From: Brevundimonas subvibrioides
Lineage (GTDB): Bacteria; Pseudomonadota; Alphaproteobacteria; Caulobacterales; Caulobacteraceae
NCBI RefSeq assembly: GCF_002280785.1
Contig: NZ_NCEQ01000010.1
Location: 1 to 64,000 of the forward strand
Direction of reading: 5' to 3'
Length of the DNA stretch: 64,000 nt
Positions 39,163-48,007 of the stretch are shown one piece after another (position 1 is the first letter of the stretch; the number at the start of each line of letters is the position of its first letter). The position numbers and the translations under genes were made by a program. The notes beneath the pieces are model-generated. The model worked only from the letters and a program-made list of their open reading frames with translations, was not told the origin of the DNA and searched no databases.

Positions 39163-40392
39163 TCAGTACGGTTTCCCCCACTGCTTAGGAGGGCTGAACC
39201 CGTCGTCGGCGCGGACCGGCACCCGCCATTTCATCGTACCGTTGATCTTCTTCGGCTCGCCTAAAAGGTTCCTGAGAGCCGCCCCAGCTTCGCGCGCCAT
39301 CGGGTTGGTTAGGGGGAAACCGAGCCATTCGAGAACTTCGGTGGCCGACATTGCGTCAAGACCTTTGGCACCGATGCGGTCGATATCGACCCTCTCCGCC
39401 AGTTGTTCAGCAACTGGGCTGGCGGTGCTGTGACGCGAGTTCAGTTCGTGGAGCAGACGCTCCTCGTCGTCCGCCAACCACCATGTCTCGCCGTCCTCAA
39501 CTTCCTCAGCGAGCTGGGCAAACACCTGCTGCATGTCGATCCGGTGTCGCCAGTTCAGGGAGGCGACCGGGATGGTCCAGAAGCGTGTGTTCCCGGTCGG
39601 GTCCTGAAGGAATTGGTGCTCGTTTACGGTTGCAGCGAACACCGTCCGTCTGGGGTAGCTCGACTCCCGACGATCGTATGGCCGACGAACCCGGTCAGTA
39701 TCGTCCGTCAAGAAGCCCTTTAGCCGAGCGATGTCCTTCTTGAACGAGCTGTCGAGTTCGCCGATCTCTGTGATCGCAAACCCGATCGCGCCGATAAGGG
39801 AATCCTTATTCGACGGATCCATGTGGTGACCGAGCTTGATCATGCGATCGGCCAGGTCCGCGTCGGAGATCAGGGCTTTGATCCAGCTGGATTTCCCTGC
39901 TCCCTGTGCACCTTGAAGGGTCAGGACGCCTCGGCTCCGAAAGTTGCTTCGGGTTGCCGCCGCTGCGACGCTGCGGAGCCACTTCCGCAGGATGACCTCC
40001 TTCAGACTATCGGGATACCCTTCCGCGTGAACGACGGTCCCGTAGACGTCAGGTAGCCGGTCTGTGCCGTCCCATGATCGACTGCGTATCCAGTCTCTGA
40101 CCGGGTTGTAGGCATTCTTGTTGGCGATCGCTTCCACAAAACCCGGGACATTGCCGGTAGGTATGTGGTGCTCAGCGGCCAAACTGATGATGTAGGTGAG
40201 GGTGACGTTGTCGACGTTGTCTCGTGATCCCGGTTTGTCCGGGATCACGATTTCGTCGCGCTTGCTGACCTCGTTGTAGCGCACCTCGATGCCGGCATAG
40301 TTCAGTAGGTGCTCGATGTTGGCGATCGTGGCAGGCGGGCGATCTGACCTTGGGGGCGGACGGTCCGGGAATGGCCCGATCTCGTTTCCCAT
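39163..40392 (-). CDS. VirE/virulence-associated E-type DNA-dependent ATPase
   Basis: 409 residues. The middle has a Walker A (LQGAQGAGKSSW), a family-type DPSNKDSLIGAIG followed by ITEIGELDSSF, DTDRVRRPYDRRE, RRTVFAATVNEH, and a GNTRFWTIPV segment, all typical of VapE/VirE helicase-like proteins of P4-type satellites and islands. There is no primase domain in front, unlike long versions. It starts two bases after the 102-residue gene ends, so they are likely coupled. Probably serves island replication. Confidence 0.88.
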   Translation of the reverse strand: MGNEIGPFPDRPPPRSDRPPATIANIEHLLNYAGIEVRYNEVSKRDEIVIPDKPGSRDNVDNVTLTYIISLAAEHHIPTGNVPGFVEAIANKNAYNPVRDWIRSRSWDGTDRLPDVYGTVVHAEGYPDSLKEVILRKWLRSVAAAATRSNFRSRGVLTLQGAQGAGKSSWIKALISDADLADRMIKLGHHMDPSNKDSLIGAIGFAITEIGELDSSFKKDIARLKGFLTDDTDRVRRPYDRRESSYPRRTVFAATVNEHQFLQDPTGNTRFWTIPVASLNWRHRIDMQQVFAQLAEEVEDGETWWLADDEERLLHELNSRHSTASPVAEQLAERVDIDRIGAKGLDAMSATEVLEWLGFPLTNPMAREAGAALRNLLGEPKKINGTMKWRVPVRADDGFSPPKQWGKPY

Positions 40393-40394
40393 GT

Positions 40395-40703
40395 TCAGTT
40401 CTCGCTGCCTGACACGTTCTGGCGACCCGTCAGCTCGTTGGGCTGTGAGATCGTTATGCCTCGACCGTCCTTCTGAACGAGCCAGCCGATGCTTTTGAAG
40501 TACAGAGCGGTACCGACCAGCACCTTCCTCCTCTGTTCGAGAGTGAGGGGCGATGAGCCCGGCGACATGTTTATGCTGAGCTTGGCGGACATGGCCCTGG
40601 CTGGTGGGTCGGAACGTAGCATCGAACTGGACGCTGGATCGTCAGGCGTGCCTTCCGAGGGTTCGGAAAGCTTCCGCTTTTGGTCTTTTGGTGGATGGAT
40701 CAT
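40395..40703 (-). CDS. Hypothetical protein (102 aa) upstream of the VirE-type gene
   Basis: No recognised domain. The N-terminal half is polar and Pro/Ser-rich; the C-terminal half (TLEQRRKVLVGTALYFKSIGWLVQ) looks helical and may contact DNA or the adjacent ATPase. It ends two bases before the ATPase start. ATG at 40703. Confidence 0.5.
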   Translation of the reverse strand: MIHPPKDQKRKLSEPSEGTPDDPASSSMLRSDPPARAMSAKLSINMSPGSSPLTLEQRRKVLVGTALYFKSIGWLVQKDGRGITISQPNELTGRQNVSGSEN

Positions 40704-40828
40704 GTGACCTCGCAGACCTATCCCCGCCCGATGCGGAGTAGGGTTAAGTCAACGGGTTTGCAGTGTTGGACCGAAAGTCGCTTATTATCCGCAGGTTAGG
40801 GCCTGGACGGGCTAAGGCGGGGACGACC

Positions 40829-41257
40829 TCAAATTTGGTCGAAATCGTCCCCATTCCGCTCGCCAGAAGCGCGTCCTCGAACTTGACGAGCCGGCTGTCC
40901 GGGCGGGTCTCGATCTAGCCGGCCGCCTGCCTGAGAGTCGTGTTCACTCTCGTCAGTCAGAAGTGGCCGGCACCTTGACCTCTGCAACGCACCGGCCACG
41001 ACCACCGCCAAGGCGACGGTCGCGATGGCGATGATGCAAGCGATGGGCTGGGCGCTCACCAGACCGAAAAGCGTGAGGGTGCCGAGGAACACGAGTGTCT
41101 CACGCGGCCGGGTGATGGACGAGTAGAGCAGCATAAGCGCCAACCCTACCAGCAGCGCCACTAGTATCGCCCGGATGATGGCCAGGACGATCACTACCGT
41201 TAGGAAGGTGAGGAGGCCCTTCAAGCCCGGCGCTCGTCTGCGTCGGTCCAGAAGCAA
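40829..41257 (-). CDS. Small membrane protein, start uncertain
   Basis: The frame opens at TTG 41257, overlapping the end of the 122-residue gene by 37 bases. It encodes two long hydrophobic blocks (LLTFLTVVIVLAIIRAILVA and FGLVSAQPIACIIAIATVAL), then a basic/Asp-rich hydrophilic tail. No family is recognised and the start may lie elsewhere. Confidence 0.4.
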   Translation of the reverse strand: MLLDRRRRAPGLKGLLTFLTVVIVLAIIRAILVALLVGLALMLLYSSITRPRETLVFLGTLTLFGLVSAQPIACIIAIATVALAVVVAGALQRSRCRPLLTDESEHDSQAGGRLDRDPPGQPARQVRGRASGERNGDDFDQI

Positions 41258-41589
41258 CTAAGGCAGGCGTAATGCAGGCCAAGCTCCGTCCCCGGGCCGT
41301 TCTCGACGAAGATGCGGGTGTGTCCGTAGGCGATCTCAAACCAGAAGCCATGGTCCTGAATCCAGTCGCAGCTGGCGGGTTCGGCGTGGTCGCCGGTGAG
41401 GTTGAAGCCCAAGGCGTCGTTGATGACCTCCGGCGTGTCTCCACCCTGGATGACGAAGAACCACGGGTGGCTTTTCAACCCGGCGTGAAGCTGGCGAGCC
41501 CGAAGCCGGAGCAGGTCGCGCAGACCGCGATCGAGGGTGGTGTCGTGGAGCGCGTCCGCCACGGCGGCGCAGGTTTTCAGTGAAAGCAC
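41221..41589 (-). CDS. Small protein, tandem paralogue A
   Basis: 122 residues starting MLSLKTCAAVADALHDTTLD. It shares with the protein at 41667-42062 the order DTT-D-LR-L-LRA-QL, then GDTPEVINDALGF, CDWIQDHGFWFEIAY. I do not recognise the family. It is separated from its paralogue by a minus-strand terminator, so the two may be expressed separately. Confidence 0.65.
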   Translation of the reverse strand: MLSLKTCAAVADALHDTTLDRGLRDLLRLRARQLHAGLKSHPWFFVIQGGDTPEVINDALGFNLTGDHAEPASCDWIQDHGFWFEIAYGHTRIFVENGPGTELGLHYACLSCFWTDADERRA

Positions 41590-41610
41590 GAGGGGTCTCC
41601 TTCAGACATG

Positions 41611-41639
41611 AAAAAAGCCCCGCACGGGCGTGAGGGGCT
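41611..41639 (-). terminator. Rho-independent terminator (minus strand) between the paralogues
   Basis: On the minus strand AGCCCC and GGGGCT pair around a twelve-base loop, followed by TTTTT. It ends transcription of the 131-residue gene at 41667-42062. Confidence 0.75.
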
Positions 41640-41666
41640 GGATGGCGGCTGGTGTTGTCGGTGGTG

Positions 41667-42062
41667 CTAGGCGCTGGTCGGCGGGGCCGGCCGGTCGGCG
41701 ACGGCGAGGCAGTTGAAGCGGAGGGTGTGATGGACGCCCGGATCGTCAGCGACGAAGGCCACCAAACCCAGATCATCATTGAGGACGTAGGCGAGCTCGA
41801 ACCACCGGCCGTGGTCCTCCATCCACTCCCAGCCGGGTTGGTCGGCCTGATCCCAGCAGATGGGGAAGCCGACGGCCTCGTGGATTTCGGTGACGGAATC
41901 GCCCGGCTGCACGACGACGAACTGGACGGTCTCGCCGAGGGGTTGGTGTCGCACGTCGTCGAGTTGCCACGCGCGAAGGCCGATCAGGGCGCGTAGTTCT
42001 GGATCGATCGTGGTGTCCGTTAGAGCGGCCGTGACGGCGGCTCGGTCGGTGAGTTTGAGCAT
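41667..42062 (-). CDS. Small protein, tandem paralogue B
   Basis: 131 residues starting MLKLTDRAAVTAALTDTTID. Shared pattern with paralogue A: DTT-D-ELRALIGLRAWQL, QPGDSVTEIHEAVGF, WEWMEDHGRWFELAYV. Unlike A, it has an insertion of acidic residues before its end. Function unknown. Confidence 0.65.
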   Translation of the reverse strand: MLKLTDRAAVTAALTDTTIDPELRALIGLRAWQLDDVRHQPLGETVQFVVVQPGDSVTEIHEAVGFPICWDQADQPGWEWMEDHGRWFELAYVLNDDLGLVAFVADDPGVHHTLRFNCLAVADRPAPPTSA

Positions 42063-42334
42063 GGGGGAGGGTCCTTTCTGGGCAAACGAAAGAGGCCCCC
42101 GCGACGGTGGTCACGAGGGCTTCGGTTGGGTTGGTGATGGAGGGTCGGCGGGTGCCGGCGGTGGTCGAGACGAAGGTTCAGAGTTTCTTGGAAGATCTCT
42201 TCGTCCGCTGGCCGGGCGGGCTAGCTTCCGAGCGCTACCGTGCACCCGAGTTGAAGGTCGGGCTCGTTAGCCGTTCTTCATATAAGATACCGAGAATTGC
42301 GCGGTGTTGTGGCAGCCGGCCGGTGCCGTGATCG

Positions 42335-43825
42335 TCAGCTTGCAAGCTCTCGGATGCCGTCCAAAAGCACTCGGGTCGCCCTGCAGTCGTCCTCGTTGTA
42401 GTCAAGGATTCGGGCCTTCACGGCGGGGTCTCGTTCCCGCACCCATCGATCGAACCACTCTATCGAGGCCGCCCCCGAGGGGTTGTTGTCGCGCCACGAG
42501 AACCCGAGGTACTTGGCCAGCGTCTTGATTGACTGATCGTTGGTCGGCCATTCGGTCGCGCGGGTCACGACATCATTGTAGAGGTCGATCGCCCGGGCCG
42601 GATTGAAAAGCCGTTCAATTTCGTCTGCCGAACAGACCTCGGGATACCGCTCCTGCAGCTTCCGATAGATGGTCCGCTCGTACTTGGAATAGTACCAGAT
42701 CGTGGCGTCAGGCACGCTGTTTAGGAACGAGATCGCGTCTGCGAATGCGGAGCGCTCAGACGCTGGACTTTCGTCTTCCGTGAAGAACGCAACGAACCGC
42801 TCAGTCGCATTGTCGCCGCCACGCCGCTCGACGATCCCGTGCAGGTAGGTGAAGTCCCTGAGGGGGTCGACCTCGATGTCGAAGAAGAACTCGACCTCCG
42901 AACTCGGGAGGGCGATGGGGGCTTTCAGATAGGGTTTGGCGTTCGGATCAGAGAGCAGGCGAGCCCGCGCATGGAAGGTTTTCAGCCGCTCGGCTCCGAC
43001 GCCTTTGAAGACCGTCTTTCCCTTCTGAATGAATGCTTCCGGGTCGATCGCCGCCAGTGCCGAGACGCTGTCGATAGTGTCGAACATGGCGTCCCGGATC
43101 GCCCGTCCCAGGACGGGTATGAGGGTCAGGTCGTCGTCGGCTCGCAAGCCGGCAACACACGGTGAGTACCAATGACAAAGCTTGCAGGAACTGGCCAACG
43201 CACCCTTGGGGGTGATGGTCTTCGAGACGATCGCTTGCGCCGTTGTGAGGGCGGTTTTGTACTCCTCCCACAGGGTCAGCCGCGTCTTCGGGCCGCGCGC
43301 GGTGGTTAGATCGTACCGCACCTCACGGCCTCGGACATCCAGGATGAAACCATACCGGCCGGCCGATAAACCCTGCTGCTCCAAGATATCGACATAGAGG
43401 GCCAGCTGGACGGCGTAGTGGAGCTTCGGCTTGCCGTCGTGATCGTCCTCACCGCCCTCTTCGGCTCGGCCGGACTTGATATCGACTGGGACGTAGGAGC
43501 CGTTCTCGAAGCGCAGCAGGTCTTGAATGCCCACGAGGCCGCCTGCCTGAATCCGGCCTGCATAGATGAGGGGTTCGCCGCGTCGCATGGCCTCCAGCGT
43601 CAGCCGCTCGTGCTCGGCGGCGTCCTTCACAGAGGAGAGATCAAGGACGGTGAGTCGGCAGCTGGCCAGGACTTCGGCCTCGTATAGCGTCCCTCGCTGC
43701 CAAAGCATGGTGACGAAGGGGCTCACCGCGTCGCGCTCGGCGGGGTCCCCGAAGAGGTCGCGCTCGACCCGCTTGGGGCACTGGACGAGGTTGTAGAGCA
43801 GCGAAGCGGTGATGGCTGGCGTCAT
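42335..43825 (-). CDS. TM0106-family RecB-like nuclease with C-terminal RNase H-like domain
   Basis: ATG 43825 gives the usual MTPAITASLLYNLVQC start (496 residues); a GTG at 43843 is possible. A Cas4/RecB-like N-terminal half has C16, the PVDIKSGR nuclease motif and a Cys cluster SSCKLCHWYSPC, likely binding iron-sulfur. The C-terminal half is a DnaQ/RNase H-like fold with FFDIEVDP and DYNEDDC. Family members are linked to repair or defence. It reads on the minus strand, divergent from the AT-rich genes to its right. Confidence 0.85.
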   Translation of the reverse strand: MTPAITASLLYNLVQCPKRVERDLFGDPAERDAVSPFVTMLWQRGTLYEAEVLASCRLTVLDLSSVKDAAEHERLTLEAMRRGEPLIYAGRIQAGGLVGIQDLLRFENGSYVPVDIKSGRAEEGGEDDHDGKPKLHYAVQLALYVDILEQQGLSAGRYGFILDVRGREVRYDLTTARGPKTRLTLWEEYKTALTTAQAIVSKTITPKGALASSCKLCHWYSPCVAGLRADDDLTLIPVLGRAIRDAMFDTIDSVSALAAIDPEAFIQKGKTVFKGVGAERLKTFHARARLLSDPNAKPYLKAPIALPSSEVEFFFDIEVDPLRDFTYLHGIVERRGGDNATERFVAFFTEDESPASERSAFADAISFLNSVPDATIWYYSKYERTIYRKLQERYPEVCSADEIERLFNPARAIDLYNDVVTRATEWPTNDQSIKTLAKYLGFSWRDNNPSGAASIEWFDRWVRERDPAVKARILDYNEDDCRATRVLLDGIRELAS

Positions 43826-44177
43826 GGCTTCAGCATATTTCACGACGCGTGGAGCGGAAGCTTACAAGGTCGAAACAAAAATACGCCCACTCGGCGACAA
43901 TGAACTTATCCACTTAACCAGCTATTCAGCCTCGGCATTTGGTGGACCGGGTTGACGACGAAGCGGTGTGGTTCTGCCACCCAGAATTTGACGACCTATC
44001 CGTAGGGCGCGAGGCCACTCAGGAGCTTGAGCCACCGCACTCGCCGATTCGGTGCTCTTCTGACTAAGCGTCCTGACCACAGGGTACTGGCCGCTGCCTT
44101 GACGAAAATCACTGACCGGGCTTTGCTGAGCAACAGACTTGTCGAACCATTATGTCGACGCATCGGGAGACGCTGCT
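43826..44177. other. Intergenic region between TM0106-type gene and AT-rich cluster
   Basis: No gene is supported. Composition drops toward AT-rich on the right, and the region must hold divergent promoters. I cannot place them reliably. Confidence 0.3.
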
Positions 44178-44723
44178 ATGTCCATCCAAAATGCTATCGA
44201 GAACGCAGTCTCAGAGTTTCGGGCTGACCGTTCCATTTACGCGATTACAAATCTTTTCTACGAAGAAGGAGCAGACGATGCGGCGCAGATAATACATGAT
44301 GCGTTTAAAGACGAAATTCCTGAGATCGACCCCGCAGAAAAGATAAGCCTTGTTCGATTTTTCGTTAAAAACGGCATTATTGTCGACCCAACAAAAGATA
44401 TTCGAGAAATTTTAAACGCAGTAAGGTCAGACGCTACAGCGCTTTGCGACCTGGCCAGCTTAGCGTCGTCAACGGGCTACCCGGAGGACGCAAAAAATAA
44501 ACCCGATCTACCAAATTTGAGAGATGAAATAGTATCTACCGCTGAAGAAGCGATAGGCGATATTTACGACGCAAAACAATTGGTCGAGTTAATGGCGGGA
44601 AAATATTCAGGACTACATCTTAATGACGTCGCTTGGGCTGAGAGCTTCATTGGACGCATTGAACAAAAATTCTCACCGAAAGAAATTAAGATGCTGAGAA
44701 AGACGCTTTCAGACGTCTCATAA
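44178..44723 (+). CDS. Hypothetical helical protein of the AT-rich cluster
   Basis: ATG 44178 has gggaga upstream and gives 181 residues; TTG 44139 is a longer alternative. The product is predicted mostly helical and acidic (FYEEGADDAAQIIHDAF, PNLRDEIVSTAEEAIGDIYD). No family recognised. The base composition is much lower in GC than the chromosome, pointing to a foreign source. Confidence 0.6.
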   Translation: MSIQNAIENAVSEFRADRSIYAITNLFYEEGADDAAQIIHDAFKDEIPEIDPAEKISLVRFFVKNGIIVDPTKDIREILNAVRSDATALCDLASLASSTGYPEDAKNKPDLPNLRDEIVSTAEEAIGDIYDAKQLVELMAGKYSGLHLNDVAWAESFIGRIEQKFSPKEIKMLRKTLSDVS

Positions 44724-44742
44724 TTCGAATTTCCTATGACAG

Positions 44743-45159
44743 GTGAGATACATCGGATTTTTATCTTATACGGGAGCCAGTTTGGACCGGTCAGTCGAAA
44801 ATGCTGCTGCGCCTTCTGTCAATGAAGCGATATGCCGTGAAATTAGCGATGATCTCCAAGATATAGAAGATAAGTTATATGAAAACGGCTTGATCGCGAC
44901 GGCAACGAGTGATCCAGACGCTGAAGTGACAATATCGTTTGGCGACTATTGTTGCGACGGCGAGGCTGGCCCGTACTGGATTGTCGCGATCTCCTCAAGC
45001 GGTGCGCCCCAAAGATCCGACTCCAAGTTCGAAGATATTGCAGACTTCGTGGCCGAGAAAATTTCTGAATGCAGCGCGTTTTGGCTATCTGAGGTACGCA
45101 GTGTAACTGACAGTTCATGGGGAAACTTGGTTTTCCTTAACGGTCGCATCGTCTACTAA
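44743..45159 (+). CDS. Hypothetical protein of the AT-rich cluster (138 aa)
   Basis: The frame starts GTG 44743. Product: 138 residues, acidic, with ITATATSDPD-like strand segments (TATSDPDAEVTISFGDYCC) and an aromatic centre (GPYWIVAISS). No family. Position between the helical protein and the GIY-YIG gene suggests one operon; an immunity-like role for the neighbour is only a guess. Confidence 0.5.
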   Translation: MRYIGFLSYTGASLDRSVENAAAPSVNEAICREISDDLQDIEDKLYENGLIATATSDPDAEVTISFGDYCCDGEAGPYWIVAISSSGAPQRSDSKFEDIADFVAEKISECSAFWLSEVRSVTDSSWGNLVFLNGRIVY

Positions 45160-45185
45160 AGTCATATTCAGGTTAAGTTTGCAGA

Positions 45186-45944
45186 ATGGATAGTTTCCCG
45201 CCAGAGGTACAGCAACGGCTGGGCTGGTATGTCTATAGACTAATCGACCCCCGTACGGGGGTCACTTTTTATGTTGGAAAAGGTAGGGGTAACCGCGTTT
45301 TTTCGCACGCGCGCGGACTATTATCGGAATTAATCCAAGAAGATGATATAAATCTTGAAGTCACAGACGGCCTAAAAATTCAAACAATACGTGACATTCA
45401 GAAGAGTAGACTTTGTCCTATTCATTTAATTCATCGTCATGGCATTGAGAGCGAGGAAATTGCTTATCAAATCGAGGCCGCCCTAATTGATGCTTATCCT
45501 GGCTTGTCGAACGTATCGGGCGGACATGGGAGTAGTGAGTTTGGCTGCCGACATGTTGAAGAGATAGTTAGAATATATAGCGCCGAGCCAATGTACGCGT
45601 ACGAAGATCTTATTCTTATTTATATAGGCCGACCCTTTCGCGACGACCTTGAAGTTTTTGACTCCGTTCGCGCCGCATGGAGAATGTCGAAATCAGAGGC
45701 GCAGAGGCGGCGGCTGGTTCTTGCGTATGATGGCGGGATTATCTGCGGTGCCTATCGCCCGAAAGAGTGGCTTGAAGCAACGAAAGAAAACTTTCCGCAC
45801 TTAAAGCATGACTTGCCAGGGCGTATTGGTTTCAAAGGTGAACCTGCACATGATGTTTGGGATTTGTATGTAAATAGGCGCGCGCCAACGCGAAAGCGCG
45901 GTGCTCAAACACAATTCTCATACATTGCCAAAATGACTGATTGA
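45186..45944 (+). CDS. GIY-YIG nuclease-domain protein (LEM-3-like)
   Basis: 252 residues. Residues 14-45 carry a GIY-YIG core (WYVYRLIDPRTGVTFYVGKG) then RGNRVFSHARG, followed by a EEIAYQIEAALIDAYPGLSNVSGGHG segment, as in the COG3680 / LEM-3-type group. The C-terminal half (SVRAAWRMSKSEAQRRRLVLAY) is of unknown role. Last of a three-gene AT-rich cluster. Confidence 0.78.
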   Translation: MDSFPPEVQQRLGWYVYRLIDPRTGVTFYVGKGRGNRVFSHARGLLSELIQEDDINLEVTDGLKIQTIRDIQKSRLCPIHLIHRHGIESEEIAYQIEAALIDAYPGLSNVSGGHGSSEFGCRHVEEIVRIYSAEPMYAYEDLILIYIGRPFRDDLEVFDSVRAAWRMSKSEAQRRRLVLAYDGGIICGAYRPKEWLEATKENFPHLKHDLPGRIGFKGEPAHDVWDLYVNRRAPTRKRGAQTQFSYIAKMTD

Positions 45945-46131
45945 CCGATGTTGATTACGAAAAAGATCGACAACCAGATTTCCTGTGCTGCAGATATAGG
46001 CCTTGTTGTCGTGACATCAGCACTGGTTATGCCTTCGTGAGCCAAAGGATGTGCTCATTGACTTGCCTGACTGACGATCGGTCCAGCGGCCATAACCGCG
46101 ATCCCCGAACAGCTGGGGCAGGCGCTTGGGC

Positions 46132-46579
46132 TAGGCTCTGGACCCGTTGATGTGAGACGCTCGATCTGATTCAGGCTCCGCAAGGAGTCTGGAGTTGAGC
46201 GATCTGTAGTGGCTGACGGACCATCAGCCTGTTCATGACGGCGGGCCAGGTCAGCGACTACACCGGTGCCGCCGCCCTTCTGAAAAGCCTGCCCAGGGCG
46301 CAATGGCTCTTGGGTGACCGGGGCTATGACGCGGACTAGTTCAGGGAGGCCTTGCAGGCCGAGGGCATCACGCCCTGTATCCCGGGCCGGAAGTCCCGCA
46401 CCGAACCCGTCAAATACGACAAGCGCCGGTACAAAAGCCGAAACCGCATAGAGATCATGTTCGGCAGGCTCAAAGACTGGCGGCGCGTCGCCACCCGCTA
46501 CGATCGATGCCCGACCGTCTTCCTGTCCGCCATCGCCCTCGCGGCGACCGTGCTCTTCTGGCTATGAGTCCTGAGCCTA
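46132..46579 (+). mobile_element. Internally deleted IS5-family element with both terminal repeats
   Basis: The ends taggctctggac (46132-46143) and gtcctgagccta (46568-46579) are inverted repeats with 11 of 12 bases matching. Length is 448 bases, about half of a usual IS5-group element. Inside are the first codons of a transposase (L-S-D-L-stop-W-L-T-D at 46195-46218) and then its C-terminal third, so the middle is deleted. It is a MITE-like, non-autonomous derivative. Confidence 0.75.
46223..46567 (+). pseudogene. C-terminal fragment of an IS5-family transposase with in-frame stop
   Basis: In-frame translation reads ISLFMTAGQVSDYTGAAALL, then LPRAQWLLGDRGYDAD, a TAG (where Trp is usual), then FREALQAEGITPC and YKSRNRIEIMFGRLKDWRRV to the stop. 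DDE elements are incomplete. Nonfunctional. Confidence 0.85.
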
Positions 46580-47148
46580 ACGGCAGAGCGCTATGCTGTC
46601 AGTGGTCGGGCTTCGCCGCATCGGCGAAGGGGTGGCGGCCATAGTACTGGTTGACATTTTTCTAAACATTCACAAACTGGAGTTAGGTCAGCGAATATGG
46701 ACTGGTGCAAGAAATAAGTTGGATAACGAAAACATGGAAGATCGGATTTTCAGTTCAGACGATTTCAATGTCGATTTCCTGAGCGACGTGTCGGAGCAGT
46801 GAGGCATATCACTGCGGTTCGAAAGCTATGGAAAGCAAAACCGTATGTTCTCATATGAAGATTTCATCATATCTCCAGAAAACCTTGATAAAATCAATGA
46901 CCTTGTGGCGCGTAACGCCGCCAAGTTTGAGGCGTTAGGAGAAACGATGGACGGGATATCGATTTCTTTCGGTTTTGGCCCCTATGGCCGAACGATCTCT
47001 ATGAGTTACAGTGGAGGTCCTGCAGTCAATATATGTTAAGCGGTATATTTTTCGTAGTATGAATTGAGGACCTTGGTGTGTTTGAGCAGACTCCAAAAAG
47101 ACCTGCATTTTGTATTATCTCTGGCCGCATTTATCATTAGCGAAAGGC
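46580..47148. other. Low-GC region with weak small reading frames
   Basis: Two short plus-strand frames (46593-46802, 69 codons, and 46845-47039, 64 codons: MFSYEDFIISPENLDKINDL) are the only candidates. The second has a plausible protein character and could be real. I do not call either as secure. No RNA gene or repeat was recognised. Confidence 0.35.
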
Positions 47149-47559
47149 ATGAATGAGCAAATGGCCAACTGGATAAAAAGAACGACTAAAAAAAGCGGTC
47201 CGTCCTCACAAAGATCGATCACCAAGAGTAGTAGAGGGTCGGTCACATATTCATCAAGCAATAAGGTTGGGCGCGGTCCTAGATTAACTGTGTCGAATAC
47301 AGTCAGGCCGGATGGTAGCGTTTCAATCAAGAAACGTTTGACCGAGCACAATAGCTACCTGGGCTCGAAGAGCACAACACTGAGCGCCCTCAATATAAAG
47401 GGAAGCAGTGGTAAGGCAGCGCGCCAAAGTTCTCACCAGCAGAAGTCTTTTAGATCGCGCCGATCCACGAATCGTCGACGGGGTAAATTAATTCCGTTTT
47501 CATGGCTCATTGTTCTTTCAGCTTTAGCCCTGCTATTTTTGCTGATCATTAGAGCCTAG
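47149..47559 (+). CDS. Basic Ser-rich protein with one C-terminal transmembrane helix
   Basis: ATG 47149 has gaaagg just upstream, and gives 136 residues. The body is rich in Ser/Lys/Arg/Thr and lacks a recognised domain. A single C-terminal helix (FSWLIVLSALALLFLLII) suggests tail anchoring. AT-rich. Function unknown. Confidence 0.45.
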   Translation: MNEQMANWIKRTTKKSGPSSQRSITKSSRGSVTYSSSNKVGRGPRLTVSNTVRPDGSVSIKKRLTEHNSYLGSKSTTLSALNIKGSSGKAARQSSHQQKSFRSRRSTNRRRGKLIPFSWLIVLSALALLFLLIIRA

Positions 47560-47663
47560 CCAATATACCTCTGAAAAAGCGGGATAGCGCCATCTTTTCG
47601 AAAGCTGGGAACGACACTGACGACCTAGGTCGCCGAGCCGAAGACATCTCTCTCCTTCCCGCT

Positions 47664-47820
47664 TCAGGCGGCCCGGATCGCCGCCGCCCAGGCGTCGGTT
47701 GACTTCGCCGGCAAGGTGCGGAGTCCAGGGCGGGAAATCAAATGGCGCTGCAGATTGAAGGTGCTGTAGATCGAGCAGTGGCTGGAAAGGAACCGCTGAG
47801 CTTTTGGCTCGACACATTTC
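47664..47820 (-). pseudogene. C-terminal remnant of an IS6-type transposase
   Basis: Minus-strand translation gives AQRFLSSHCSIYSTFNLQRH, LISRPGLRTLP, DAWAAAIRAA and stop. This matches the end of IS6-family (DDE) transposases (RFLSxHxxxYNTFNxQRHL). No catalytic part remains. Confidence 0.6.
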
Positions 47821-48007
47821 CCAAAGCTTACGTCGCCAAACGCCGCAAAGGGTCGAGAAGCGTCATTGGCCTCCGGCCGACTTTCGGACTTTGGACGAGG
47901 CGCAGCTAGAGCCAGACCTTGCGGACGGCATCCCACGTGGGACCCACCACCGCGCCCAGCCGGAAGGCACCTCCGCCTTACGTCGCGCCTAGGCCCTATG
48001 GGAAGGA

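Noticed and set aside
42107-42331. Plus-strand frame of 74 codons
   Set aside because: No ribosome-binding site or family; it lies in the gap between the paralogue and nuclease genes.
46593-46802. Plus-strand frame of 69 codons
   Set aside because: No good start site, and the first part may be IS-derived; not enough support.
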